Shown here piece after piece: positions 1 to 6,261 of a stretch of 6,433 bases of DNA. Every line of letters begins with the position of its first letter. Positions within the stretch are counted from its first letter, which is position 1. The stretch covers positions 1 to 6,433 of the forward strand of contig DAIEML010000136.1 of NCBI GenBank assembly GCA_027349615.1, given 5' to 3'. A program made the translations under genes and the position numbers. Below the pieces are notes generated by a model. The model saw only the letters and a list, made by a program, of their open reading frames with translations, had not been told where the DNA came from and ran no database searches. The stretch comes from Ignavibacteriales bacterium (GTDB lineage Bacteria > Bacteroidota > Ignavibacteria > Ignavibacteriales > Ignavibacteriaceae).

Positions 1-398
1 TCGAACATTATAAAGAGTCAAAAAATGAACTGGAAATTTCTGCTTATAATCAATTAGATAAAGAAATTGCCAAGATGGAAAAAGGGTTAGGAATTCTTGC
101 AACTTTAGGAAGTATTTCACCTTTCATCGGATTATTTGGAACTGTGGTTGGAATTATTAGATCTTTCAATGCACTTTCAATAAACAATTCATCTAATTAT
201 GCAAATGTTATGAGCGGAATTGCAGATGCACTAATCGCAACTGCTGCTGGTTTAATTGTGGCTGTTCCTGCGGTTATGTTCTACAATTATTTTGTAAAAA
301 GGTTAAAACTAAGCATGCCGCTTTACGATGAGGCTATTCAAAAGACAATTAGAATTGTTAAAACTCTTGAACTGAGAAAGAAACATGAGACGGTATAA
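1..398 (+). CDS. exbB: ExbB/TolQ-family proton channel subunit, 5' truncated
   Basis: The frame is open from base 3 at the window edge to TAA at 396-398, giving 131 visible C-terminal residues; the start lies upstream. ExbB/TolQ forms the pentameric inner-membrane channel that, with ExbD/TolR, uses the proton gradient to drive TonB or TolA. Two membrane segments typical of the MotA/TolQ/ExbB family are visible: one containing LGSISPFIGLFGTVVGII and one containing ALIATAAGLIVAVPAVMFYN. The small-residue and Thr pattern (GLFGTV, ATAAGL) is the family hallmark. A charged soluble stretch precedes them, as expected for the cytoplasmic domain. The gene overlaps the next one by 14 bp, so the two are co-transcribed and probably translationally coupled. 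ExbB is preferred over TolQ because a TonB-domain gene follows instead of tolA, but sequence alone does not separate them. The internal ATG at 75 falls inside the conserved region and is not the start. Confidence 0.9.
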   Translation, partial: EHYKESKNELEISAYNQLDKEIAKMEKGLGILATLGSISPFIGLFGTVVGIIRSFNALSINNSSNYANVMSGIADALIATAAGLIVAVPAVMFYNYFVKRLKLSMPLYDEAIQKTIRIVKTLELRKKHETV

Positions 399-789
399 AT
401 TAGACGAAAAAGAATTTTCTGAAATTAATATTACACCTTTTACAGACGTTATACTTGTTGTATTAATCATTTTTATGATTACTAGCCCTTTTCTAATTAC
501 CGGCGCTTTAAAAGTTAAGCTGCCGCAGTCATCTTCAGCAGAGACAACTATAAACAATAATATTGAGGTTTACCTTAATAATAAAAATCAAATTTATTTG
601 AATGATAAAGTTGTCGATATAACTCAGCTTCCAGTAGAATTGCAGGCAGAGTTTATTCAAAAAGGAAATCGAGATGTAATTGTAAAAGCAGATAAAGATG
701 CTGTCTATGGAAATGTGGTTCAACTTCTTGATGCTCTGAAGAATGCGGGAGCTACAAAACTTCTTATGGCAACTTTGAAGAAACAATGA
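385..789 (+). CDS. exbD: ExbD/TolR-family energy-transduction protein
   Basis: This 134-residue protein has the usual ExbD/TolR length and layout: a short cytoplasmic N-terminus, one membrane helix (about residues 20-41) and a periplasmic domain. The signature INITPFTDVILVVLIIFMI is present, and Asp21 sits where the single essential membrane aspartate of ExbD/TolR lies, the residue thought to carry protons inside the ExbB ring. The periplasmic part ends with the typical pattern VIVKADKDAVYGNVVQLLDALKNAGATKLLMAT, here read in two parts: VIVKADKDAVYGNVV followed by LLDALKNAGATKL. The ATG at 385 is chosen because it places the signature at the normal distance. It lies inside the end of exbB (14-bp overlap), with a purine-rich GAGAAAG just upstream as a possible ribosome site. 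Together with the upstream gene it forms the stator/motor for the TonB protein encoded next. Confidence 0.93.
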   Translation: MRRYKLDEKEFSEINITPFTDVILVVLIIFMITSPFLITGALKVKLPQSSSAETTINNNIEVYLNNKNQIYLNDKVVDITQLPVELQAEFIQKGNRDVIVKADKDAVYGNVVQLLDALKNAGATKLLMATLKKQ

Positions 790-809
790 TTAAATACTAA
801 TTATTTTTC

Positions 810-862
810 ATACCCTGACGTTTATTTATTTTAATTGAAATTTTTGATAATCGTCAGGGTAT
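810..862 (+). terminator. Inverted repeat after exbD, possible terminator or operator
   Basis: ATACCCTGACG at 810-820 is repeated as its exact reverse complement CGTCAGGGTAT at 852-862. After one mismatch the stem can extend by four more pairs (822-825 with 847-850), leaving a 21-nt AT-rich loop. The arms are GC-rich compared with their surroundings. The repeat starts 21 bp after the exbD stop. Only a poor T-run (AATTTT) follows, so it is not a textbook intrinsic terminator. Its right arm overlaps a promoter-like TATAAT, so an operator or RNA-processing role is also possible. The repeat itself is seen directly; the function is inference. Confidence 0.5.
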
Positions 863-869
863 AATTTTG
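835..869 (+). promoter_or_regulatory. Candidate promoter for the tonB-like gene
   Basis: TTGAAA at 835-840 and a perfect TATAAT at 860-865 are separated by 19 bp, slightly longer than the usual 17. The same place also reads TAATTTTG at 862-869, which fits the Bacteroidota -7 element TAnnTTTG, though the TTG at 844-846 is only 15 bp upstream. Either reading would start transcription near 872-875, about 80 bp before the tonB-like ATG. AT-rich DNA gives such matches by chance, so this is tentative. Confidence 0.3.
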
Positions 870-953
870 TGATAAAAGTTTCTGAATAATTAAGTTTTTA
901 TTTAATTCCGTTTGATTCAAATTTAAATAGTCATTTGTGAACTTTTATGTAAA

Positions 954-1703
954 ATGAAATTACTTACTGCTAATAATCTTTCCACGTTAACATCACTATT
1001 ATTCCATGCATGCTTGTTTCTTTTTTTAATCTTCACAATTAATCTTAAAAGTCCAGTAAAAAAAGATCAAGTTGTTGAAATTGGGTTTGACGGTACTACT
1101 GAAACAAATTCACCAGGCTCACCCGGCGGAAGTATTGTGGAACATGATCCAAAAATTAAAAAACCAGAGCCATTAAAAACAAAAGAAAAGCTAAAACAAG
1201 TTGAAGAAACGATTAGTAAAAAGAAAGAGAAAGTCAAAAAAACTAATGAAACAATTGCAAGCAGCGATTCAAGCAAAGGAAACTCTTCTGGAAGTTTAAT
1301 TGCAGTCAATAGCGGCGAAGGCAGCGGCACCGGAAGCGGGTCCGGCAATGGCCAGTCAGGTTCCGGCGCGCCAAAGAAAGGTTTATATATTCCGAACGAT
1401 ATTTATTATGTAGCGGTCGATCAAATGCCTGTACCAATTGGAGGAATGCATGGAATTAATGCCAGAGCTTTTTATCCGCCTTCAGCAAAAGCAAAAAATA
1501 TTCAAGGTACTGTTTACGTTTTAGCTTTTATAGATGAACGCGGTTTTGTTAAAAAAATATCTTTGCTTAAAGGTATTGGCTTCGGCTGCGACGAATCAGC
1601 AGAAAGAGCTGTTAAAGATACTCGTTTCGAACCTGGCCAAATGCATGGTATTCCAGTGAAGGTTCAACTTACTATTCCAATTACTTTTAGTCCTAATAAT
1701 TAA
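954..1703 (+). CDS. tonB: TonB-family energy transducer
   Basis: This 249-residue protein has the three-part TonB plan. An N-terminal membrane anchor (about 11-31) carries Ser14-x3-His18, matching the S-x3-H motif in the E. coli TonB helix that is needed for coupling to ExbB/ExbD. The periplasmic linker (about 32-145) is first rich in Lys, Glu and Pro, then in Gly and Ser (GEGSGTGSGSGNGQSGSG). The C-terminal TonB domain (about 165-249) contains YPPSAKAKNIQGTVYVLAFID, in pieces YPPSAKAKNIQG and VYVLAFIDERG, then GCDESAERAVKDTRFEPG and the final PVKVQLTIPITF, all standard for PF03544. It would pass ExbBD energy across the periplasm to outer-membrane receptors. An alternative is a TolA-like role, since some relatives carry a TonB domain in a Tol-type locus. 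No Shine-Dalgarno is evident before the ATG at 954; an ATG slightly upstream is followed at once by a stop. It is separated from exbD by 164 bp and may have its own promoter. Confidence 0.88.
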   Translation: MKLLTANNLSTLTSLLFHACLFLFLIFTINLKSPVKKDQVVEIGFDGTTETNSPGSPGGSIVEHDPKIKKPEPLKTKEKLKQVEETISKKKEKVKKTNETIASSDSSKGNSSGSLIAVNSGEGSGTGSGSGNGQSGSGAPKKGLYIPNDIYYVAVDQMPVPIGGMHGINARAFYPPSAKAKNIQGTVYVLAFIDERGFVKKISLLKGIGFGCDESAERAVKDTRFEPGQMHGIPVKVQLTIPITFSPNN

Positions 1704-1743
1704 TTTCAAAATTACTTTCAAATTAAAATTTTCAATTATTTTT

Positions 1744-2079
1744 TTATGGAAGAACATCGCCAGGAAAACTTCGGCACGGATGAATTTCATAAATAAAAAT
1801 CCCATCAACAACTCCGGGGTCATTATCCATTATTTCTTGTGTTTTCTCTAATGATGAATTAAAGATTCCAATACCAGAATAATTACTATCATCAGTTATT
1901 GGACATACAATTGATAACAATCCTTCACTGCGAAGAGAAAAATTTCTTCTTCCATGTTCCCAAATAATTTTTTCGAAACCTGATGTTCCATATTTTGGTC
2001 CATGCTTTAAAATTACTATACAATAGTTCTTAGATTTAGTTAGCATTTGTTTCATAAATTCATCAGTAATTTCTGCCAT
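1744..2079 (-). CDS. YCII-domain (YciI-like) small protein
   Basis: The 111-residue product resembles the YCII family (PF03795), small ferredoxin-like-fold proteins of mostly unknown biochemical function, some used as catalytic or regulatory domains. The family pattern is visible: an opening beta strand (NYCIVILKHGPKYG), an invariant-type His at 42 in WEHGRRNFSLRSEGLL, the central strand, then DNDPGVVDGIFIYEIHPC (85-102), which matches the usual 'DDP...aG.f.y.v.pw' ending. Length is slightly above the usual 90-100. The start at 2079 is well supported: on the minus strand TTGAGG precedes the ATG with a 5-nt spacer. It converges on the tonB-like gene with 40 bp between stops, and lies 109 bp beyond the dedA stop, so it may be transcribed on its own. 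No substrate can be named. Confidence 0.75.
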   Translation of the reverse strand: MAEITDEFMKQMLTKSKNYCIVILKHGPKYGTSGFEKIIWEHGRRNFSLRSEGLLSIVCPITDDSNYSGIGIFNSSLEKTQEIMDNDPGVVDGIFIYEIHPCRSFPGDVLP

Positions 2080-2188
2080 ATAAACCTCAATAGTTTTATT
2101 TATTATGCTAATAAGAATTCTAAATGAAATTGGAAGGATTATCCGCGTAAAAAAATATTTGGTTCTAAAATATCATTATGATTTCAAA

Positions 2189-2836
2189 TCAAGCTTTGAC
2201 TGATTTTAGTTTATGCCTTAAGAATTCAATGATCCCAGGCAAAATAGAAATTATAATTATTGCAAGTATAACAAATGAGAAATTATTTTTCACAAACTCG
2301 ATGTTTCCGAAATAAAATCCTGCATAAACCATAAGTGCAACCCAAGCAACTGCTCCAATAATATTAAATAAAATAAATTTTGAGTAAGTCATGCTTCCAA
2401 TACCTGCAACAAATGGAGCAAAGGTTCTGATAATAGGAATAAAGCGAGCGAAGATAATTGTTTTTCCTCCGTACTTTTCATAAAATTTATGAGTCCGCTC
2501 AAGATATTCTTTTTTTAGAAACTTAACATTTTCACGGTGAAAGATTTTTGGTCCGATGAAATGACCGATCCAATAATTTGCCGTATCACCAATAATTGCT
2601 GCAGCAGAAAGAATCAAGAATAAATAATTTTCGTTCAGTGAACCTTTAGCTGCAAAAGCCCCAGCTGCAAATAATAGAGAATCGCCCGGAAGAAAAGGTG
2701 TAAAAACAAATCCAGTTTCCGCAAAAATAACAACGAATAAAATTATATATGTGACAGTTCCATATTGAATGATAATATCATTAAGATGAACATCAAGGTG
2801 GAGAAATAGATCGATTAAAAATTTTATGGATTCCAT
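2189..2836 (-). CDS. DedA-family (VTT/SNARE-associated) inner-membrane protein
   Basis: The 215-residue product has the usual DedA length and several membrane segments. Two hallmark re-entrant regions are clear: AETGFVFTPFLPGDSLLFAAG (within 39-59) and RFIPIIRTFAPFVAG (131-145). Glu40, Asp52, Arg131 and Arg137 match in position the acidic and basic residues reported as essential in E. coli YqjA (E39, D51, R130, R136). DedA proteins are linked to proton-motive-force homeostasis, resistance to alkali or cationic compounds, and in some bacteria to undecaprenyl-phosphate or phospholipid translocation; which applies here is not visible. The start at 2836 fits the family N-terminus, with an AT-rich leader and no strong Shine-Dalgarno. 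It lies 82 bp downstream of the MFS gene on the same strand, with a weak hairpin between them, so co-transcription is possible but not certain. Confidence 0.93.
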   Translation of the reverse strand: MESIKFLIDLFLHLDVHLNDIIIQYGTVTYIILFVVIFAETGFVFTPFLPGDSLLFAAGAFAAKGSLNENYLFLILSAAAIIGDTANYWIGHFIGPKIFHRENVKFLKKEYLERTHKFYEKYGGKTIIFARFIPIIRTFAPFVAGIGSMTYSKFILFNIIGAVAWVALMVYAGFYFGNIEFVKNNFSFVILAIIIISILPGIIEFLRHKLKSVKA

Positions 2837-2899
2837 TTAAAAAGTTTCAAATTTGTTTTTCGATGGCATGAAAAATATCAAATAAGAATTGCAATCAAA

Positions 2900-2920
2900 A
2901 ATAAACCTGAAAAGTTTATT
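2900..2920 (-). terminator. Weak terminator-like hairpin after the MFS gene
   Basis: On the minus strand a 7-bp AATAAAC/GTTTATT stem with a 7-nt loop begins at the MFS stop codon and runs directly into a short T-run (TTTTT). The stem has only one G-C pair, so any termination would be inefficient. It could give partial read-through into dedA. Confidence 0.3.
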
Positions 2921-4154
2921 AAATATTTTCTACATAATCTAAATCAACACCGTAAGTTTCTTTCAAACTGTAAAGAGAAATAAAAGCAATTATTACGGTT
3001 ATAATTCCGACAATCAAAGCAGAATAAATTAATCCGAATGGCCTTCTTAATAAATCGAAAAAAATTGTTATTGGAATGACTGAACCCCGGATAAAATTTG
3101 GAACGGTTGTAGTAACTGTTGATCTTAAATTAGTTCCAAATTGTTCTGCAGCGGTTGTAACGAAAACTGCCCAATAGCCGATTGAGATTCCAAGAACCAC
3201 GCAGAGAGTATAAAAATAGAATGAGGAAAGTCCGTGAGAGAAAAGATACACAAATACAAATATTGTTGTTAAGGTTACAAAAATTGAAACAGCTTTTTTT
3301 CTACTTTTTAGATATTGACTTAAGAAGCCGCTTATGAAATCTCCAAAAATTAATCCGATATAAGTAAACATTATTGATTTGCCAGCAATAATTGGTTCAG
3401 TTACTCCTAAGAATTTTCCAAATTCAGGTGAGAAAGTAACTAACACTCCAACTACGTACCAAATCGGCAAACCAATCAATATACAATTTAAATACTTTAA
3501 AAATCTTTCTTTAGAAGTAAACAATTTTAGGAATTGACCTTTGGCAACATTAGAACTACTAATAGATTTGTACATACCGGATTCAAAAAGACTAATCCGC
3601 ATTATTAAAAGAATTATTCCTAATACTCCGCCAATAATATATGCGGTCTGCCAGCTAAATTCTTCACCAACAATTGCGGCAAGTATTGCGCCCATTACTC
3701 CAATAGTTGCAACCATCGCCGTACCGTAACCGCGAGTTTCTTTTGTCATTGTTTCACTAACTAAAGTAACTGCGGCTCCGAGTTCACCGGCTAAACCAAT
3801 TCCTGCAAGAAATCTTAATAACGCATACATTTGAATTGAAGTAACAAATGCATTTAAAAAATTTGCTATGGAATAAAGAAAAATAGAAGCAAATAAAACT
3901 GAGAGCCGTCCTTTTTTATCTCCCCAGATTCCAAATATTAATCCGCCAATAAGCATGCCGCCCATCTGCATATTTAAAATGTAAACGCCGGAGTCAATCA
4001 ATTGGCTTCCGTGAATTCCTAAATAAGTTAAGCTTGGAATTCTAACAATTCCAAAAAGTATTAGATCATAGATATCAACAAAGTAACCTAATGAAGACAC
4101 AAGAACAGTAATGTTAAATATATTTTTATATAATTCTTTATTCTGTCCATCCAT
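2919..4154 (-). CDS. MFS transporter, metabolite:H+ symporter type
   Basis: This 411-residue, very hydrophobic protein fits a 12-helix major facilitator. Visible signatures are the loop 2-3 motif GLIFGIWGDKKGR (71-83) and the helix 4 region RFLAGIGLAGELGAAVTLVSE (in 114-134), typical of the sugar/metabolite:H+ symporter branch. Helix 1 holds two aspartates (Asp27 and Asp30 in YFVDIYDLILFG), a feature of carriers for small organic acids and related solutes, where acidic residues in the path couple protons. The second half carries the matching repeat (FGDFISGFLSQYLKSRKK). The start at 4154 is supported by AAGAGGT with a 5-nt spacer on the minus strand, the best ribosome site in the window. It lies 90 bp downstream of the ATP-grasp gene on the same strand and 82 bp upstream of dedA. 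The substrate is unknown; uptake of an organic acid or export of a product of the neighbouring enzymes are both conceivable. Confidence 0.9.
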   Translation of the reverse strand: MDGQNKELYKNIFNITVLVSSLGYFVDIYDLILFGIVRIPSLTYLGIHGSQLIDSGVYILNMQMGGMLIGGLIFGIWGDKKGRLSVLFASIFLYSIANFLNAFVTSIQMYALLRFLAGIGLAGELGAAVTLVSETMTKETRGYGTAMVATIGVMGAILAAIVGEEFSWQTAYIIGGVLGIILLIMRISLFESGMYKSISSSNVAKGQFLKLFTSKERFLKYLNCILIGLPIWYVVGVLVTFSPEFGKFLGVTEPIIAGKSIMFTYIGLIFGDFISGFLSQYLKSRKKAVSIFVTLTTIFVFVYLFSHGLSSFYFYTLCVVLGISIGYWAVFVTTAAEQFGTNLRSTVTTTVPNFIRGSVIPITIFFDLLRRPFGLIYSALIVGIITVIIAFISLYSLKETYGVDLDYVENI

Positions 4155-4159
4155 CTATT

Positions 4160-4166
4160 ACCTCTT
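4160..4166 (-). promoter_or_regulatory. Strong Shine-Dalgarno of the MFS gene
   Basis: On the minus strand AAGAGGT lies 5 nt before the ATG at 4154. It fixes the start against a methionine-free alternative further in, and is stronger than the leaders of the neighbouring ATP-grasp and dedA genes, which lack a clear site. Confidence 0.7.
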
Positions 4167-4244
4167 GGATTTTTTTTATTTGGAATTTAATATTTGGTGA
4201 AACTAAATTGTTTTTTTGAAAGAAATTGTGATTTTAGCATGTCT

Positions 4245-5306
4245 TTATTTTAGAATAGAATTTCTTCTTGCCCATGCTAATTTTATAATTTTTAATAGTG
4301 CATTTTCATAGGAAATTCCTGAAGCCTCAGCTGATCTCATGAATCCAGCGCCTTCGGTCAAATCAGGATTTGGATTTACTTCAAGCACGAATAATTCATT
4401 TTGATTATTTAACCGCATATCAACTCTTGCATAATCACGACAACCCATTGCGCGAAATGCTTTGACTGCTATTTCATTTACTTTCTTCTCTATTTTTTTA
4501 TCAAGTTTTGCTGGGCAACTAGGAATTGTCTTATGATAAGCTTCGTGTTGAGGATCCCACTTTGCTTGATAGCTGACAATATTAAAAAGATGATCTGGCA
4601 TTGAAGAAAAATCTATTTCACTAATTGGTAAAACCTTTAGACTTTTATCACCCAAAACTGCAACATTAAGTTCTCTGCCTTCAATATACTCCTCAACTAA
4701 TGCTGGCTGAAGAAAATTATCAAGCACGTATTTTATTCTAATTTTTAATTGTTTAAAATTTTCTACTATGGAATCATTATCAATTCCAACACTGGCATCT
4801 TCAAAAGCAGGTTTTACAATTAAAGGATATTTTAAACCGTGGTTGTAACGACCAGCTAATTTTTTTATTAAAGCAAACTTAGGAGTTTTTATTCCGAATG
4901 TATTTAGAATCCGTTTGGTAAGAACTTTATTTTGACAATTTGCAAGTGCAATCGGCGGTGCGCCTGTATAAGGAATTCCAAGAAGTTCAAGAAGACCGAC
5001 GACATTCATTTCTAGGCGTGCATTATCTTTATATAATTCAACAAAATTAAAAATGACATCTGGTTTGCGCTTTTTTAAATCTGTAATTAAAATATCAATA
5101 TCATCTTTAATATTAATAGAATAAGCGTCGATATTATTTTTACATAATCTTTCCTTTAGAATTTCAAATTCTTCAATTGGTGTAAGATTATCAACCTCAA
5201 AATAAGGAGTGAAAGGAAGTTTCTTTTTGTTTAATTCGGCCGGTTTTATATAAAAATCCGGATTGGCTTCATTAAATGTAATTGCAACTTTTAGTTTCTT
5301 CTTCAT
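4245..5306 (-). CDS. ATP-grasp ligase, D-Ala-D-Ala-ligase-like
   Basis: The 353-residue protein has the ATP-grasp layout of D-alanine-D-alanine ligases. The N-terminal domain includes IFNFVE (85-90) and LLELLGIPYTGAPPIALANC (105-124) followed by NKVLTKRIL. The nucleotide part has PLIVKPAFEDASVGI (161-175) with Lys165, and VEEYIEGRELNVAVLG (204-219). The metal site is DYARVDMRL (291-299) with Asp296, and FVLEVNPNPDL with Glu309 and Asn311. The family joins a carboxylate, activated as acyl phosphate by ATP, to an amine. The opening residues (VAITFNEANPDFYIKP) lack the glycine-rich 'GG.S.E..VS' motif that supplies a catalytic Glu in true Ddl. About 20 extra residues follow before the helix, and a 30-residue insert (about 236-265) precedes the C-terminal part. 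It is therefore more likely a peptide or amino-acid ligase of unknown substrate than the cell-wall Ddl. It diverges from the C39-like gene across 99 bp. No Shine-Dalgarno precedes the ATG. Confidence 0.85.
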   Translation of the reverse strand: MKKKLKVAITFNEANPDFYIKPAELNKKKLPFTPYFEVDNLTPIEEFEILKERLCKNNIDAYSINIKDDIDILITDLKKRKPDVIFNFVELYKDNARLEMNVVGLLELLGIPYTGAPPIALANCQNKVLTKRILNTFGIKTPKFALIKKLAGRYNHGLKYPLIVKPAFEDASVGIDNDSIVENFKQLKIRIKYVLDNFLQPALVEEYIEGRELNVAVLGDKSLKVLPISEIDFSSMPDHLFNIVSYQAKWDPQHEAYHKTIPSCPAKLDKKIEKKVNEIAVKAFRAMGCRDYARVDMRLNNQNELFVLEVNPNPDLTEGAGFMRSAEASGISYENALLKIIKLAWARRNSILK

Positions 5307-5349
5307 ATCTAAATTAAAAATAAAGAAAAAACTTCTTTTGGCAAAATTT

Positions 5350-5367
5350 TTTGATGATTAAATCAAA
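5350..5367. promoter_or_regulatory. Inverted repeat in the divergent promoter region
   Basis: TTTGAT and ATCAAA form a perfect 6-bp inverted repeat with a 6-bp spacer, placed near the middle of the 99-bp space between the divergent ATP-grasp and C39-like genes. This is a natural place for one operator controlling both. The half-sites resemble FNR-type boxes, but the spacer is 2 bp too long for the canonical TTGAT-N4-ATCAA. Such short AT-rich repeats can arise by chance. Confidence 0.25.
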
Positions 5368-5405
5368 TACATTAGCTAAATTACTAAATAAAAAATCGGA
5401 ACAAT

Positions 5406-6242
5406 ATGAGCTTTTACCCTCAACCTTACAAATATCAATGCGGGCCCTTCGCCTTAAAATATGCATTAGTTATGCTTGGTAGATTTGAAAATGAACGAGA
5501 AATTGGAAAACGTGCTGGAAGTACTTGGTGGTATGGTACTGACGAAATTGGCTTAGCAAAAGCTGCAAAAAGTTTTGAATGTAAAATGAAATATTTTAGA
5601 CGTGAAACTCCAGAAGAAGCAATTAAAATATTAAGCGAACATTTAAAGCAAGGTTTACCTTGCATTTTAAGTGTTGATAATTGGGAACACTGGTTTACTG
5701 TTATAAATGAACAACAGAAAAAATTTATTGTTGTCGATAGCGGCTTGGATAAAGTAATTATAATTTTAACAGAAAATCAACTTGCAAAAAGATGGAAATA
5801 TGTTGATGATGAAACCGGCTACATAAGTTATGATGGTTATGCTTTAACACCGGATATTAAGCCGACAACTAAAGCTAAATTTTCATTGGATAAAGCAAAA
5901 TATGTAATGCAAAATCGCAATAAAGAACTTGCAGAAAAATGGGACACTTATTTCAATGATTTAATTAATATTTGCCGGCCACGAACTCCGGTTTCAAAAA
6001 GAACTATTTCATTTACAGAATTTTTACGCCGACATGAAAATCTACTTATTAAACAAGTGGCAAATTGGCACGGAACTCCAACTTACCATGAATTAAAAAA
6101 AATTCTCAAGAACATGCAGTTCGTTGCTGAAGTTTATGATTTAGTGATTTATACAGAAGATCAAAAAAAAGCTTTGGTCGATCTTACTTCAATCTTGATG
6201 ATGTATGCTTGTGGTAAATACGGCATGGATCCAATTTATTAA
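5406..6242 (+). CDS. Cytoplasmic C39-like (papain-fold) peptidase-like protein
   Basis: The 278-residue product begins with a compact C39-like domain (about 1-150). Cys12 in YQCGPFALKYALVMLG is the candidate nucleophile, Gln6 lies six residues earlier as in papain-type oxyanion holes, His95 is in EHWFTVI and Asp111 in FIVVDSG. All catalytic positions are thus present. C39 domains usually cleave double-glycine leader peptides while fused to ABC exporters. Here there is no membrane segment, no ATPase and no signal peptide, so the protein should be cytoplasmic and stand-alone. The remaining region (about 155-278) is charged and predicted helical, and I do not recognise it. The role could be hydrolysis of a peptide or amide, or acyl transfer. 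It diverges from the ATP-grasp ligase gene and is followed 19 bp later by an isochorismatase-like gene, so it is probably the first gene of an operon. The ATG at 5406 lies six residues before Gln6, with only a weak CGGA upstream; no earlier start is needed. Confidence 0.78.
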   Translation: MSFYPQPYKYQCGPFALKYALVMLGRFENEREIGKRAGSTWWYGTDEIGLAKAAKSFECKMKYFRRETPEEAIKILSEHLKQGLPCILSVDNWEHWFTVINEQQKKFIVVDSGLDKVIIILTENQLAKRWKYVDDETGYISYDGYALTPDIKPTTKAKFSLDKAKYVMQNRNKELAEKWDTYFNDLINICRPRTPVSKRTISFTEFLRRHENLLIKQVANWHGTPTYHELKKILKNMQFVAEVYDLVIYTEDQKKALVDLTSILMMYACGKYGMDPIY

Positions 6243-6261
6243 AAAAGAATGAGGTTGAAAA

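Noticed and set aside
888..907. AATTAA / TTAATT inverted repeat with an 8-nt spacer upstream of the tonB-like gene
   Set aside because: The arms are only six A/T bases, expected by chance in this composition, with no supporting feature.
911..921. Short palindrome TTTGA-T-TCAAA 32 bp before the tonB-like start
   Set aside because: It is only 5 bp per arm and AT-rich. It recalls the TTTGAT repeat at 5350 but has different spacing, so a shared regulator is not supported.
1067..1348. Open frame on the minus strand opposite the TonB linker
   Set aside because: It is a shadow of the low-complexity Lys/Glu/Gly/Ser linker, rich in Pro, Leu and Ser with no recognisable domain and no ribosome site considered credible.
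1704..1743. Possible bidirectional terminator between the convergent tonB-like and YCII genes
   Set aside because: Only A/T runs and a 5-bp AT-only self-complementary stretch are present; there is no stable stem.
2080..2188. Terminator or promoter between the dedA and YCII genes
   Set aside because: Only short imperfect A/T palindromes and a loose CATAAT were seen, without a matching -35 element or a stem with U-run.
4245..5306. Assignment as the cell-wall D-Ala-D-Ala ligase (ddl)
   Set aside because: The N-terminal motif and the standard C-terminal signature are not matched, and the neighbours are not cell-wall genes.
5350..5367. Canonical FNR binding site
   Set aside because: The half-sites fit but the spacer is 6 rather than 4 bp, so it is listed only as a weak inverted repeat.
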